Positions 35,507-45,806 are shown, counted from the stretch's first letter. The stretch is DNA of 64,000 bases from Pseudoalteromonas sp. T1lg88 (GCF_002964765.1 NZ_PQCF01000032.1:682001-746000), one strand, 5' to 3'. Numbers and translations: made by a program. The notes: generated by a model not told the origin, from the sequence alone.

Positions 35507-36433
35507 TTACAGAGCGGCTTCAAGCTCAGGTAATACCTCGAACAGATCCGCTACCAGACCATAGTCGGCCACCTGGAAGATAGGTGCATCCGGGTCTTTG
35601 TTGATGGCCACAATCACCTTAGAGTCTTTCATACCTGCCAGGTGTTGAATGGCACCACTGATACCCACGGCAATGTAAAGGTTAGGAGCAACGATTTTAC
35701 CCGTTTGACCAACCTGCATATCGTTAGGTACGAAACCCGCGTCTACCGCGGCACGAGAAGCACCAATGGCGGCACCTAGCTTATCGGCAATACCTTCAAG
35801 CAGCTTGAAGTTCTCACCGTTTTGCATACCACGACCACCCGAGATGATCACATCGGCAGCGGTAAGTTCAGGCCGCTCAGACTCGGTCTGCTCTTTTGAT
35901 ACAAATGCGCTGTTGCTAGAAGCAATCACATCACTAATTGCTTCAATCGGTGCGCTGCCGCCCTGCTCGGCAATATCAAAGGCACTGGCACGTACGGTGA
36001 TGATGTGCTGTGACTCCAATGATTTCACCGTGGCAATGGCATTACCGGCATAAATCGGGCGCTTAAAGGTTTCGGCATCGATTACGTCGATAATGTCCGA
36101 TACCTGCGCTTTATCCAGTAACGCGGCAACACGTGGCATCATGTTTTTGCCTGTGGTGGTGGCGCTGGCGAAGATATGGCTGTAATCGGCGCATAGCTTA
36201 ACCACTAGGTCGGCACAGTTTTCTGCTAGCTGATGCGCGTACTCAGCGCTGTCGGCTACCAGAACGCGACTTACACCACTGATAGTGCTTGCTTCTTGAG
36301 CCGCAGCTTCCAAGCCTTCACCAATCAGAAGTAGGTCGATATCGGCGCCAACTTTAGCGGCCGCATGCACTGTTTTTGCCGTTTCCGGCTTTAGTTGACC
36401 GTATTCGTGTTCAGCAATAACTAATGATTTCAT
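35507..36433 (-). CDS. etfA: Electron transfer flavoprotein alpha subunit
   Basis: FAD-binding subunit of ETF, which collects electrons from acyl-CoA dehydrogenases. The 308-residue protein has the C-terminal FAD domain motifs: [74 protein letters not shown]. It overlaps etfB by four bases. Partner of the ETF-quinone oxidoreductase encoded divergently. Confidence 0.96.
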   Translation of the reverse strand: MKSLVIAEHEYGQLKPETAKTVHAAAKVGADIDLLLIGEGLEAAAQEASTISGVSRVLVADSAEYAHQLAENCADLVVKLCADYSHIFASATTTGKNMMPRVAALLDKAQVSDIIDVIDAETFKRPIYAGNAIATVKSLESQHIITVRASAFDIAEQGGSAPIEAISDVIASSNSAFVSKEQTESERPELTAADVIISGGRGMQNGENFKLLEGIADKLGAAIGASRAAVDAGFVPNDMQVGQTGKIVAPNLYIAVGISGAIQHLAGMKDSKVIVAINKDPDAPIFQVADYGLVADLFEVLPELEAAL

Positions 36434-37182
36434 GACACCACCTTCGCTTCATTCTTCAACTTACTGACCAGGGTTGCTACGTCTTCAACGATCACACCAC
36501 CTTGGCGCTGACTTGGCTCCTCAACGCTTACCAATTGCACGCGAGGGGTAAGATCAACGCCCATATCGGCTGCATTTTTAACATCCAACGGCTTACGTTT
36601 AGCCTTCATGATGTTAGGTAAAGATGCATAACGAGGCTCGTTCAAACGCAGATCCGTTGTCACTATCGCCGGTAGGGTGAGTGCCACGGTTTGCAGACCA
36701 CCGTCTACTTCACGGGTCACATTCACCTTGCCGTCGTTTAATTCTACTTTTGAGGCGAAGGTGCCTTGCGGCCAACCGCGCAGTGCTGCCAGCATTTGAC
36801 CTGTTTGGTTATTATCGGCATCAATACTTTGCTTACCTAAAATCACCAAATCTGGCTGCTGTTCGTCAATGACCTTATCAAGCAACTTGGCCACATGCAG
36901 TGAGTCCAGCTTATCTTCAGTTTCGATATGAATAGCGCTATCAGCACCCAAGGCTAATGCGGTACGCAGTTGCTCTTGAGCGGATTTATCACCAATAGTA
37001 ACGGCCACTACTTCAGTCGCTTTACCCGCTTCTTTTAAACGTATGGCTTCTTCGATGGCAATTTCACAAAATGGGTTCATCGCCATTTTTACATTGGCCA
37101 AATCCACATCACTTTTATCGGCCTTAACGCGTACTTTTACGTTGTAATCGATTACACGTTTAATGGGCACTAATACTTTCAT
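36430..37182 (-). CDS. etfB: Electron transfer flavoprotein beta subunit
   Basis: The 250-residue AMP-binding subunit of ETF. It has the family N-terminus [34 protein letters not shown], the [25 protein letters not shown] signature and the conserved [15 protein letters not shown] loop. First gene of etfBA. The divergent control region contains two ACGT palindromes. Confidence 0.96.
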   Translation of the reverse strand: MKVLVPIKRVIDYNVKVRVKADKSDVDLANVKMAMNPFCEIAIEEAIRLKEAGKATEVVAVTIGDKSAQEQLRTALALGADSAIHIETEDKLDSLHVAKLLDKVIDEQQPDLVILGKQSIDADNNQTGQMLAALRGWPQGTFASKVELNDGKVNVTREVDGGLQTVALTLPAIVTTDLRLNEPRYASLPNIMKAKRKPLDVKNAADMGVDLTPRVQLVSVEEPSQRQGGVIVEDVATLVSKLKNEAKVVS

Positions 37183-37258
37183 ATATGCTCCTAATAGAGA
37201 CGCAGGAAGGTGGGGATACGGCTAAAACCCGCATAATCACTATTTTGACACCACAACC

Positions 37259-37323
37259 TGACGTTAACGTAAACTTATTTATTTTGATGAAATCAGCGTA
37301 CTTCCTGTTGACGTAAACGTCAA
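37259..37323. promoter_or_regulatory. Two LiuR-like operators between etfBA and ETF-QO
   Basis: TGACGTTAACGTAAA (37259-37273) and TTGACGTAAACGTCAA (37308-37323) are palindromes with ACGT arms. Their form agrees with sites described for the MerR-type regulator LiuR, which controls branched-chain amino-acid degradation and ETF genes in Shewanella and relatives. They lie between the divergent ETF units. Regulator identity is inferred from the motif and context. Confidence 0.65.
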
Positions 37324-37412
37324 CCTAAAATAACCTTGGAGCACTATCTTTTGTGTAACGATTAATTTGCATTTCGTAACACTTTGACCGTCATCAATAG
37401 CAGGGGATTATT

Positions 37413-39058
37413 ATGGTAGAACGTGAGACCATGGAATTTGACGTGGTGATCGTAGGCGCAGGGCCTAGCGGCCTTGCCAGCGCCATTAAACTTGCGCAGC
37501 TTGCACAAGAACAACAACAAGAATTAATGATATGCGTGGTAGAGAAAGGCTCGGAAGTCGGTGCCCATATTCTCTCCGGCGCCGTATTTGAAACCAAGGC
37601 CCTTGACGAGCTGTTGCCAAATTGGAAGGAGCTAGGCGCTCCGGTAACCACAGCAGTGACCGAGGATGAGATCTATTGGTTCAACGACGAGAAAAGCGCC
37701 AAGTCCCTGCCCCACTTTATGGTTCCTAAAACCTTCCATAATAATGGTAACTACATTGTTTCCATGGGTAACGTTTGTCGCTTTTTGGCCGAGCAAGCCG
37801 AGCAGCTTGGGGTAGAAATTTTCCCTGGCTTTAGTGCCCATGACCTTATTATCGAAGACGACACGGTTAAAGGCATTATTACCGGCGATATGGGTCTGGA
37901 CAAAGACGGCAACGAAAAGCCGGGCTATATGCCGGGCATGGAACTGCGCGCCAAGTACACCATCTTTGCCGAAGGCTGCCGTGGTCACCTGGGTAAGCAA
38001 CTAATCAATCAATTCGCCCTGGATGCGAACAGCTCGGTGCAGCATTATGGTATCGGCTTTAAAGAAATCTGGCAGATAGATGCGGATAAACACCACGAAG
38101 GTAAAGTAATCCATGGTACGGGTTGGCCTTTATCCGGTGATACCAGCGGCGGTGCATTTATGTATCATGCCGAAGACAATCAGGTCGTGGTTGGTTTAAT
38201 CGTAGATTTGAACTATTCAAACCCACACCTAAGTCCATTTGATGAATTCCAGCGCATGAAGCATCACCCGGTGTTTGCCGATGTCCTTAGCGGCGGTAAG
38301 CGCCTGGCTTATGGTGCCCGCGCCATTGCCAAAGGTGGTCTGCATTCTTTACCTAAGATGCACTTCCCTGGCGGTTTATTGGTAGGCTGTGATGCCGGTA
38401 CCCTGAACTTTGCCAAGATCAAGGGTAATCACACGGCGATGAAATCTGGCATGCTAGCCGCAGAGAGCATTTTTGCAGCCCTGCAAGCGGGTCAAGAACA
38501 CACAGAACTGACGGATTTTGCAGAGCGTTTTAAAGCGTCTTGGTTGTATGACGAGTTATACCGCTCGCGTAACTTTGGTCCGGCCATGCACAAGCTGGGT
38601 AAGTTCTTTGGCGGTGCTTATAACACCCTAGATCAAAACCTGTTTGCCGGTAAATTACCCTTCACCTTTAAGGATAATACTCCAGATTACGCCACCTTTT
38701 ACCGGCTGCTCAGGCGCCAAAAATCGACTATCCAAAACCGGATGGTCAGCTAAGCTTCGATAAATTGTCGTCGGTATTTTTATCCAATACCAATCACGAA
38801 GAATCGCAGCCTTGTCATCTTAAACTTAAAGATGCCAGCATCCCTATCAAGGTGAACCTGGCCCGTTATGATGAACCGGCACAGCGTTATTGCCCGGCGG
38901 GTGTTTACGAAGTGGATAGCACCGAAGGCGAGCCTAAATTTGTGATCAATGCGCAAAACTGCGTGCACTGTAAAACCTGTGATATTAAAGACCCGAGTCA
39001 AAATATCACCTGGGTAACACCAGAAGGCGCTGGCGGTCCAAACTATCCAAATATGTGA
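37413..39058 (+). CDS. ETF-ubiquinone oxidoreductase, split by an apparent one-base frameshift
   Basis: Passes electrons from reduced ETF to the quinone pool; a membrane-associated iron-sulfur flavoprotein. The N-terminal part has the FAD Rossmann motif [22 protein letters not shown] and [13 protein letters not shown]. The frame is normal to about 38697 ([10 protein letters not shown]), then reads [11 protein letters not shown] and stops at 38753. In the +2 frame the expected sequence continues ([21 protein letters not shown]) into the 4Fe-4S ferredoxin-like end, with Cys in RYCPAG and [12 protein letters not shown], stopping at 39058. The total of 1,646 bases is one short of 549 codons, so one missing base near 38697-38704 (TTTTA) explains it. 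An MITE-like element starts on the last base of the stop codon. Confidence 0.92.
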
Positions 39059-39219
39059 TACCAATTCACTTAAATAGCTAATCATTCTAGCGGGCTAAAT
39101 ATCATGTTCAAGGCGTTGGAATTTTTCGATGTAGAATAACTACATAAGAAAAATTCCGCCTTGTGATCATCTCATTTATCCAGCGCTATCTCTGATCACA
39201 TACCTAACAGAATTGGTAT
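39058..39219. repeat. MITE-like palindromic element, copy 2
   Basis: A 162-bp element with ATACCAATTC and GAATTGGTAT termini, highly similar to 13570-13726. This copy keeps the fuller central hairpin: AAGGCG, GGAATTTTTC and ATGTAG on the left pair with CTACAT, GAAAAATTCC and CGCCTT on the right around AATAA. It begins at the final base of the ETF-QO stop codon, and its RNA would fold as a long stem at the 3' end of that message. Confidence 0.85.
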
Positions 39220-39248
39220 AAACCTTTTCTACATCCTAAGTTGCAACT

Positions 39249-39268
39249 GGGGCGTCAGCCCCTTTTTT
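39249..39268 (+). terminator. Terminator after ETF-QO and the MITE
   Basis: Stem GGGGC/GCCCC with a GTCA loop followed by six T residues, on the plus strand. Confidence 0.75.
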
Positions 39269-39329
39269 GTGCCCAAATTCAAACATTTACTATACTATTA
39301 ATAAGCACTTACGCAGTCGAGGAAGAACA

Positions 39330-39806
39330 ATGCCACAACAATCAGTGACCTTTCGCTTTTTAGCCGAGCCCACCGACGTCAACTTTGGCGGCAAGGTGCA
39401 TGGCGGTGTGGTAATGAAATGGATAGATCAGGCCGGTTACGCCTGTGCCGCTGGTTGGAGCGGTCATTATTGTGTGACCGTGTCAGTGGCCGGGGTCAAA
39501 TTCAGCCGCCCTGTACTTGTTGGCCAACTGATTGAGGTTGAGGCCAGTATCGCCCACACCGGCAAAACCAGTATGCAGATCTTTATTCAGGTGCGCTGTG
39601 GCGACCCAAAAACCCAGCACATGGTGGAAACCAATCATTGCGTGATCAGCTTTGTCGCTATGGATCAAGCCGGCTACCCGGTAGAGGTCCCCGAGTTTGT
39701 CGCCAAAACCACAGAGCAAAAACGCCTCGAAGCCTATGCCATACGGATGAAAGAAATCGCCATAGAAACGGAAAACCTGCTGCAGCAAACCACGGACAAG
39801 GGTTAA
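39330..39806 (+). CDS. Acyl-CoA thioesterase (hotdog fold)
   Basis: A 158-residue single-hotdog thioesterase of the YciA/acyl-CoA hydrolase type. The catalytic-helix segment is FGGKVHGGVVMKWIDQAGYACA, with the Asp in WIDQAG. The start at 39330 follows GAGGAAG by eight bases; a longer in-frame extension to 39267 is poorly supported. Such enzymes hydrolyse short to medium acyl-CoAs. It lies near the ETF genes, consistent with a fatty-acid or branched-chain acyl-CoA context. Confidence 0.88.
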   Translation: MPQQSVTFRFLAEPTDVNFGGKVHGGVVMKWIDQAGYACAAGWSGHYCVTVSVAGVKFSRPVLVGQLIEVEASIAHTGKTSMQIFIQVRCGDPKTQHMVETNHCVISFVAMDQAGYPVEVPEFVAKTTEQKRLEAYAIRMKEIAIETENLLQQTTDKG

Positions 39807-39841
39807 CCCTCAGGGTTTGCCCTCAGGGTCCGCCCTCAGGG
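39807..39841. repeat. Three tandem CCCTCAGGG units
   Basis: The near-palindromic 9-mer CCCTCAGGG occurs at 39807-39815, 39820-39828 and 39833-39841, exactly 13 bp apart, directly after the thioesterase stop codon. The spacers are TTTG and TCCG. It may be a short slippage product or a 3' stem-loop array. Confidence 0.75.
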
Positions 39842-39946
39842 CTAGCCTTAATATTGTCGCTGGCACCTAAGGCTCGCGCCAGCCCTTGAATTTAACCGGC
39901 GCCGCCGATACACTGGCGCGCTTATTTAACACCTAATAGTATTGCC

Positions 39947-40654
39947 GTGACCACATCTTTTGCCATCGACGCCATAGGCCATATCCGCTCACCCTATAAA
40001 CAAAAGTTTGCCATTCCCAGGCAGCCACGCTTAGTGGATACCGCTCGCGCCCAGTTGGTGCTGACGGGCGAGTTTAATCACGAAGAATTTGTGCGCGGCA
40101 TTGAAGATTTCACCCATATCTGGGTGTTGTTTCGCTTTCATGAAACCGCAGATAAAGGCTATTCGGCCTTGGTGCGCCCGCCCCGTTTAGGCGGTAATGC
40201 GCGCAAAGGTGTGTTTGCCACCCGCGCCACCTTTCGCCCCAATGCCATAGGCATGAGTGCGGTGGAGCTGCTTGGTGTTGATTATGCAAACGGCCAGGTT
40301 ACCCTGCAACTCGGTGGCGTCGACCTGCTTGATGGCACTCCGGTGCTGGATATTAAGCCCTACCTGCCTTATTCCGACGCTCTGCCCGATGCCAGCGCCG
40401 GTTTTGCCGACACCCGCCCGCAAACTCAGATGACGGTCAGTTTTTCCGAGCAGGCACTGGCCTTTATCGCTACCCTTGATCCGGCGTTGCAACTAGAAAC
40501 CTTTATTACCCAAGTGTTGCAGCAGGACCCACGTCCGGCCTATAAGAAAAACAAAGAAGGGACGCAAAGTTACGGCATGACCTTGTATGATTTTAATATT
40601 CGCTGGCAGGTTGATGGCGGGCATAATCATGTCGAGCAAATATCGCCACTTTAG
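39947..40654 (+). CDS. trmO: tRNA (N6-threonylcarbamoyladenosine37-N6)-methyltransferase TrmO
   Basis: SAM-dependent methylation of t6A37 in some tRNAs (formerly TsaA/YaeB). The 235-residue protein has the family motifs IGHIRSPYKQKFAIPRQP, RGIEDFTHIWVLFRFH, RPPRLGG with FATRATFRPNAIGMSAVEL, and DIKPYLPYSDA. The C-terminal extension with QDPRPAYKK matches the gammaproteobacterial long form. The start is GTG at 39947. It stands between the thioesterase and proS genes. Confidence 0.92.
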   Translation: MTTSFAIDAIGHIRSPYKQKFAIPRQPRLVDTARAQLVLTGEFNHEEFVRGIEDFTHIWVLFRFHETADKGYSALVRPPRLGGNARKGVFATRATFRPNAIGMSAVELLGVDYANGQVTLQLGGVDLLDGTPVLDIKPYLPYSDALPDASAGFADTRPQTQMTVSFSEQALAFIATLDPALQLETFITQVLQQDPRPAYKKNKEGTQSYGMTLYDFNIRWQVDGGHNHVEQISPL

Positions 40655-40726
40655 CGCTTTGCCCACGGGCGCAGCACTGCTAAACTAGCGCCCATATCTA
40701 TTTACTAATAACAAAACGGAACCTTC

Positions 40727-42454
40727 ATGCGTACCAGTCAGTATTTACTTGCGACCCTGAAAGAAACGCCTTCAGATGCCGAGGTGGTAAGCCACCAGCT
40801 TATGCTTCGCGCCGGGATGATCCGCAAATTGGCCTCGGGCCTGTACACCTGGCTTCCGACCGGGGTAAAAGTACTTAAGAAAGTAGAAAACATTGTTCGT
40901 GAAGAAATGAACAAGGCCGGCGCCATCGAAATGCTGATGCCCATTATCCAACCCGCCGAGCTATGGCAGGAGTCGGGTCGTTGGGAGCAATATGGCCCCG
41001 AGCTACTACGTATTGAAGACCGTCATAATCGCCCGTTTGCCTTGGGTCCGACACACGAAGAAGTGATCACAGATTGCATTCGTCGTGAAGTAAGCAGCTA
41101 TAAGCAGTTACCTATCACCCTGTATCAAATTCAAACCAAGGTGCGCGATGAAATTCGCCCGCGCTTTGGCATCATGCGCTCACGCGAGTTTATGATGAAA
41201 GACGCCTACTCTTTCCACCTAGGCGAAGAATGTTTGGCGCAGACCTATGAAAAGCTGCACCAGGCTTACTGTAATATCTTCGACCGTTTGGGTCTGGATT
41301 ACCGCCCTGTATTGGCCGATACCGGCTCTATCGGCGGCAGCTTCTCGCATGAGTTCCACGTACTGGCCGAGTCTGGTGAAGACGCCATCGCCTTTAGTGA
41401 CGGCAGTGATTACGCCGCCAACATCGAAAAGGCAGAGGCCTTGGCTCCTCTAGAGGCTCGCCCTGAGCCAAGCAAAGAGCTGCAAAAGTTCGACACCCCT
41501 AATGCCAAAACCATTGCCGAGCTAAAAGAGCACTATGGTGTAAAACCACATCGCGGCGTTAAGACTCTGTTCGTATATGGCGAAGAAAACGAGCAAGGCG
41601 AACGTGGTCTGGTAGCCTTAGTACTGCGTGGCGACCATGAACTGAACGAATTGAAAGCCGAAAAGCTGGCCGGTGTGTTCTCACCGCTGGAAATGGCCAA
41701 AGAAGAAGACATAGTAGCCACCGTTGGCGCTCGTCCTGGTTCACTTGGCCCGGTAGGCCTAACTGTGCCAATCATTGTTGACCGCAGTGCGGCAGTAATG
41801 GCTGACTTTGTTGCCGGTGCCAACAGCGATGATGTGCACTACAGCGGCATCAACTGGGACCGCGATGTAACTGGCTATGAAGTTGCCGACATCCGTAACG
41901 TGGTTGAAGGCGATCCAAGCCCTTGTGGTCAGGGTACCCTGAGCATTAAGCGCGGTATCGAAGTGGGTCATATCTTCCAGCTTGGAACCAAATACTCAGA
42001 AGCAATGAATGCCGGCGTGTTGGGTGAAGACGGTAAAAACCAAATCATGACCATGGGTTGTTACGGTATCGGCGTTAGCCGAGTGGTCGCCGCTGCCATC
42101 GAGCAGAATAACGACCAGTACGGTATTATCTGGCCTAAGAATATCGCCCCGTTCGAGGTAGCCATTGTGCCTATGAATATGCACAAGTCACACCGTATTC
42201 CTGATATTGCCGAGCGTTTTTACAGCGAGCTGCAACAAGCGGGTGTGGATGTGTTGTTCGACGACCGTAAAGAGCGCCCGGGCGTAATGTTTAACGACAT
42301 GGAATTGCTAGGTGTGCCTTATACCCTGGTTATTGGCGAGCGTAACCTGGATAACGACGAAGTTGAGCTGAAAAACCGCCGTACCGGTGAGAAAACCATG
42401 CTTAAAATCGACGATGCGGTGGCCGCTATTGTTGCCCAGCTGCAACAAGACTAG
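40727..42454 (+). CDS. proS: Prolyl-tRNA synthetase
   Basis: Class IIa synthetase that charges tRNA-Pro. The 575-residue bacterial-type enzyme has motif 1 region ([29 protein letters not shown]), motif 2 ([28 protein letters not shown]), an inserted editing domain (about 225-405) and motif 3 ([15 protein letters not shown]), then the anticodon-binding domain. Monocistronic with its own terminator. Confidence 0.97.
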   Translation: MRTSQYLLATLKETPSDAEVVSHQLMLRAGMIRKLASGLYTWLPTGVKVLKKVENIVREEMNKAGAIEMLMPIIQPAELWQESGRWEQYGPELLRIEDRHNRPFALGPTHEEVITDCIRREVSSYKQLPITLYQIQTKVRDEIRPRFGIMRSREFMMKDAYSFHLGEECLAQTYEKLHQAYCNIFDRLGLDYRPVLADTGSIGGSFSHEFHVLAESGEDAIAFSDGSDYAANIEKAEALAPLEARPEPSKELQKFDTPNAKTIAELKEHYGVKPHRGVKTLFVYGEENEQGERGLVALVLRGDHELNELKAEKLAGVFSPLEMAKEEDIVATVGARPGSLGPVGLTVPIIVDRSAAVMADFVAGANSDDVHYSGINWDRDVTGYEVADIRNVVEGDPSPCGQGTLSIKRGIEVGHIFQLGTKYSEAMNAGVLGEDGKNQIMTMGCYGIGVSRVVAAAIEQNNDQYGIIWPKNIAPFEVAIVPMNMHKSHRIPDIAERFYSELQQAGVDVLFDDRKERPGVMFNDMELLGVPYTLVIGERNLDNDEVELKNRRTGEKTMLKIDDAVAAIVAQLQQD

Positions 42455-42484
42455 GTCGCAGGGCGCAACTAAGTAAGCAAAAGA

Positions 42485-42511
42485 AAAGCCAGTCTCAGGA
42501 CTGGCTTTTTT
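42485..42511. terminator. Terminator of proS
   Basis: Stem AAAGCCAGTC/GACTGGCTTT with a TCAG loop and a T run. It also serves the convergent DUF333 lipoprotein gene. Confidence 0.92.
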
Positions 42512-42515
42512 AATG

Positions 42516-42743
42516 TCATTGATAGTCTCGATAAAACTCCCACATATCGACCTTAGTGCCATCATCCAAGACACAATACTGTCGCCGATTAGCAGCTCTA
42601 CCTTCACTTAGGTAATGTCCGCCCTGCTCAACGCAAAAGCGTATCGCTGGATTGCCCATATCGCCCGGCTGCAATTCGGTGGCTGGCTGCTGCTCGCAAG
42701 CGGCAACAACACACAGTGACACTAGCATTATAACTACACGCAT
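42516..42743 (-). CDS. DUF333-family lipoprotein
   Basis: A 75-residue lipoprotein with signal VVIMLVSLCVVAAC and a DUF333 domain (NPAIRFCVEQGGHYLSEG, QYCVLDDGTKVDMWEFYRD). The start at 42743 follows AAGGAGG; the in-frame start 30 bases upstream is less likely. The family is found in small secreted or lipid-anchored proteins of unknown role. Confidence 0.85.
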   Translation of the reverse strand: MRVVIMLVSLCVVAACEQQPATELQPGDMGNPAIRFCVEQGGHYLSEGRAANRRQYCVLDDGTKVDMWEFYRDYQ

Positions 42744-42822
42744 CTGTGCCTCCTTAATCCTTGGTATTACCACATCAAATTTTGCAGCTAACGCAAATTG
42801 ACTAACTCCTGTTATTTATTTC

Positions 42823-43227
42823 TTATTGCTTTAATACCGATACATCGGGTGCCAATGCCGTTACACGAATTTGCACTCGATAAAACTGAGCCCCTTCTTC
42901 GGGCACCTTGATATTAAACACATGACTTTTAAGATCCGTACCTTGATAATAGCTTAAACGTAACTGTTCGCCATGGTAGCTGTGCGCCGGGAATCCCGTG
43001 CCGCACTGGGCTGCAGTATCAACATGAGTGCAACTGACATGAGCCGTGCTGCCTTCTAACACCGCCAGCTTAACGTCCCTCAACGCCACCCCGGTGCGGT
43101 TAATAAAGTCGACACCGACAAATGCGTCACCACTACTTATAGTGGACTTGCATCCACCGAGAAAGAACAACAATAGCAGCACCAGCATTGTCATGGATTG
43201 TTCTTTTTTTAGACTTCTTATTGTCAT
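42823..43227 (-). CDS. Putative lipoprotein, family not recognised
   Basis: A 134-residue protein with a lipobox (LLLLFFLGGC, cysteine at about residue 26) and a beta-rich periplasmic part with two cysteines (VSCTHVDTAAQCG). The start at 43227 follows AGGAGG. No known domain was identified. It is transcribed divergently from the LpxH-like gene 35 bases away, and a shared promoter region is likely. Confidence 0.75.
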   Translation of the reverse strand: MTIRSLKKEQSMTMLVLLLLFFLGGCKSTISSGDAFVGVDFINRTGVALRDVKLAVLEGSTAHVSCTHVDTAAQCGTGFPAHSYHGEQLRLSYYQGTDLKSHVFNIKVPEEGAQFYRVQIRVTALAPDVSVLKQ

Positions 43228-43261
43228 TCGCGCCTCCTAGGCTGGATTCTATTACTCTGGG

Positions 43262-44074
43262 ATGAACCTGATTATGGATACGAATAAGCGCACCTACTAC
43301 CGAGCCGTTTTTATATCAGATGTACACTTGGGCTATAAAGACTGTAAGGCTCAATATCTATTGGACTTCTTAAACAGCATAAAGTGCGACCGACTTTATT
43401 TAGTCGGTGATATTGTCGACCTTTGGTCGATGAAACGTCGCTTTTTCTGGCATCCCAGCCATTACCATGTGCTTGAAGCCCTAAAAGCCAAAGCCGATGA
43501 GGGCACACGCGTTATTTATGTGCCGGGCAACCATGATGAAACCTTTCGCCGTTACGACCAGGACACCCTTATGGGGGTGGAAGTGCATCGTCAGTTTGTG
43601 CATACCACGGATGACGGCAAGCGCTTTTTAATTCTCCATGGGGATGATTTCGACTCGGCGACCCGCTACAACAGACTGATCCGAGTGGCAGGCGATGCCG
43701 CCTATGACTTTTTGCTGTTTTTAAACCGTTGGCATAACCGTTTTCGCCGCCTTTATGGTGGTAATTACTGGTCACTGGCATCTTGGATCAAGGCGCGGGT
43801 TCATAAGGCACAGGCGGCGATAACCGCATTTGAAAATGCCGCTATCCATGAAGCTAAGCGCCAAGGGTACGACGGAATCGTGTGCGGCCATATACATCAG
43901 CCGCAACTGCGTGTCAGCGATGGCATCATTTATTGTAATGACGGCGATTGGATAGAAAACTGCACTGCCCTAGTCGAAAACGAGCATGGTCGCATGGAGC
44001 TGCTACACTGGTCTGATACACAGCATGTGGTGGCAACCAACACCCTTGCTGAAGTGAACAGTAAGGCGGCTTAA
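43262..44074 (+). CDS. LpxH-like UDP-2,3-diacylglucosamine diphosphatase family protein
   Basis: A 270-residue metallophosphoesterase with the metal motifs ISDVHLG, VGDIVDLW, VPGNHDE, LHGDDFD and CGHIHQP. These follow the LpxH/YbbF family, which cleaves UDP-2,3-diacyl-GlcN to lipid X in lipid A synthesis. In Alteromonadales such LpxH-like paralogues often occur in addition to LpxH, so assignment to the lipid A step is uncertain. Confidence 0.85.
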   Translation: MNLIMDTNKRTYYRAVFISDVHLGYKDCKAQYLLDFLNSIKCDRLYLVGDIVDLWSMKRRFFWHPSHYHVLEALKAKADEGTRVIYVPGNHDETFRRYDQDTLMGVEVHRQFVHTTDDGKRFLILHGDDFDSATRYNRLIRVAGDAAYDFLLFLNRWHNRFRRLYGGNYWSLASWIKARVHKAQAAITAFENAAIHEAKRQGYDGIVCGHIHQPQLRVSDGIIYCNDGDWIENCTALVENEHGRMELLHWSDTQHVVATNTLAEVNSKAA

Positions 44075-44187
44075 ATTAACCTTACCTTGGCCTGATCTGA
44101 TCCGTCAAAAATGGCCAAGGTTGCATCTCACGGCTAATTAACGTACTAATAATTGTTCACTATAACGACAATAATGGAAGTGAATCT

Positions 44188-45762
44188 ATGTCTGACGAGC
44201 AATTATCCACGCAAAAAAGCGTGGCCGGAGACGCCAAGCTGGATACTGCGTTTTTCGGTCACCCAAAAGGTCTACAAACCCTGTTCTTTACCGAGATGTG
44301 GGAGCGCATGAGTTATTACGGCATGCGCGCCATGCTGGTGCTGTTTATGACCGCCTCCTTGCAACAAGAAGGCCTGGCCTTCACCGTCGCCTCCGCCGCC
44401 GCTATTTATGGTTTATATACGGGGGCTGTGTACTTTTTAGGCCTACCTGGTGGCTGGATCTCAGATCGCCTCCTCGGCGGACAAAAAACCGTGTGGTACG
44501 GCGGCATTATTATTATGTGCGGGCATATTATTCTCGCCATTCCCCACCCCAGTTCCTTCTTTATCGGCTTGATTTTTGTGGCCACAGGTACGGGTCTCTT
44601 AAAACCGAATATCAGCGCCATGGTCGGCCAGCTTTATCAAACCGAAGATGAGCGCCGTGACAGTGGCTACGCCATTTACTACATGGGCATCAATATCGGC
44701 TCCATGATAGGGTACGGCGTATGCGGCTACTTTATGGAAAATGTCGGCTGGCATTGGGCCTTTGGTGCGGCGGCCGTGGGCATGGCCTTAGGTCTGGTGC
44801 AATACCGAATGAGCCAAGGCTATATTGCCGGCATTAATGACAAGCCCGCCAATCCACTGTCGACCAAAGGCGCCTCCTTGGCCTGGACCATCATCGGCGC
44901 CTTTATCACTATTGTCGCGCTCACGGTTGTCGCCGGTTACCAGGGCTGGCTGGTGATCAACCCGGTTGCCTTAGCCGGCTCAGTGGCTATCGTCTTTACC
45001 ATCACCTTCTTTATTTATTTTGGCCATATCTATTTTATGGGTGAGCTCAGCGACAGTGAAAAACAGCGGATGTGGGCGCTGTTTTTGGTGTGTGTGGCCT
45101 CTGCCTGTTTTTGGTCTGGTTTTGAGCAAGCGGGCTCATCGCTTAACTTATTCGCCCGTGACTACACTGACAGAATGTTAGGCACGTTTGAAATCCCTAC
45201 CGCCTGGTTCCAATCGGCCAACTCGATTTTCATTATTATTTTGTCGCCGTTTTTCGCCGCCCTGTGGATTAATATGGCCAAACGCATGATCACCCCTTCC
45301 TACAGTGTAAAATGCGCCGTAGGCTTAATTATCATGGCATCGGGTTTCTTAGTGATGTTTTTTGCCGCGCAATACGCCGCAGATGGCTTAAAAGTGGCAC
45401 CTTACTGGCTTATTACCACCTACTTCCTGCATACCGTGGGGGAGCTCTGTTTAAGTCCGGTGGCCCTCAGTGCCGTGAGTCGCCTCTCGCCAGCCCGCTA
45501 TGTTGGTCAAATGATGGGGGTCTTCGTACTGACCTATTCCATCGGCAATATTATCTCGGGCTTATTGGCTGGTTCTTTCGACCCGGAAAATGTCCAGCAA
45601 ATCCCGGGCTTATACATGCAAATCGCGCTATTTAGCATAGGGGTGGGTATTGTTCTGGTGCTGATTAACTTTAAAGCCAAGTTTTGGGAGCGCGCCAACG
45701 GCGGCGACGAGCCCATGCTCGATGACAACCCCAGTGAACAGCCCGCAGAGCAAAAAGTGTAA
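44188..45762 (+). CDS. Proton-dependent oligopeptide transporter (POT/PTR family)
   Basis: A 524-residue transporter with about 14 membrane segments. The POT signature E1XXERFXYY-like stretch is FFTEMWERMSYYGMRAML (ExxER present), with the second PTR2 motif at GTGLLKPNISAMVGQLY. It imports di- and tripeptides with protons. This fits the secreted peptidases in the window. The C-terminus is a charged tail. Terminator at 45781. Confidence 0.92.
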   Translation: MSDEQLSTQKSVAGDAKLDTAFFGHPKGLQTLFFTEMWERMSYYGMRAMLVLFMTASLQQEGLAFTVASAAAIYGLYTGAVYFLGLPGGWISDRLLGGQKTVWYGGIIIMCGHIILAIPHPSSFFIGLIFVATGTGLLKPNISAMVGQLYQTEDERRDSGYAIYYMGINIGSMIGYGVCGYFMENVGWHWAFGAAAVGMALGLVQYRMSQGYIAGINDKPANPLSTKGASLAWTIIGAFITIVALTVVAGYQGWLVINPVALAGSVAIVFTITFFIYFGHIYFMGELSDSEKQRMWALFLVCVASACFWSGFEQAGSSLNLFARDYTDRMLGTFEIPTAWFQSANSIFIIILSPFFAALWINMAKRMITPSYSVKCAVGLIIMASGFLVMFFAAQYAADGLKVAPYWLITTYFLHTVGELCLSPVALSAVSRLSPARYVGQMMGVFVLTYSIGNIISGLLAGSFDPENVQQIPGLYMQIALFSIGVGIVLVLINFKAKFWERANGGDEPMLDDNPSEQPAEQKV

Positions 45763-45780
45763 TTAATAACCAATCTAACT

Positions 45781-45806
45781 AGGCCTCTGAATTCAGAGGC
45801 CTTTTT
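45781..45806 (+). terminator. Terminator of the POT transporter
   Basis: Stem GGCCTCTG/CAGAGGCC with an AATT loop, followed by five T residues. Confidence 0.9.
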
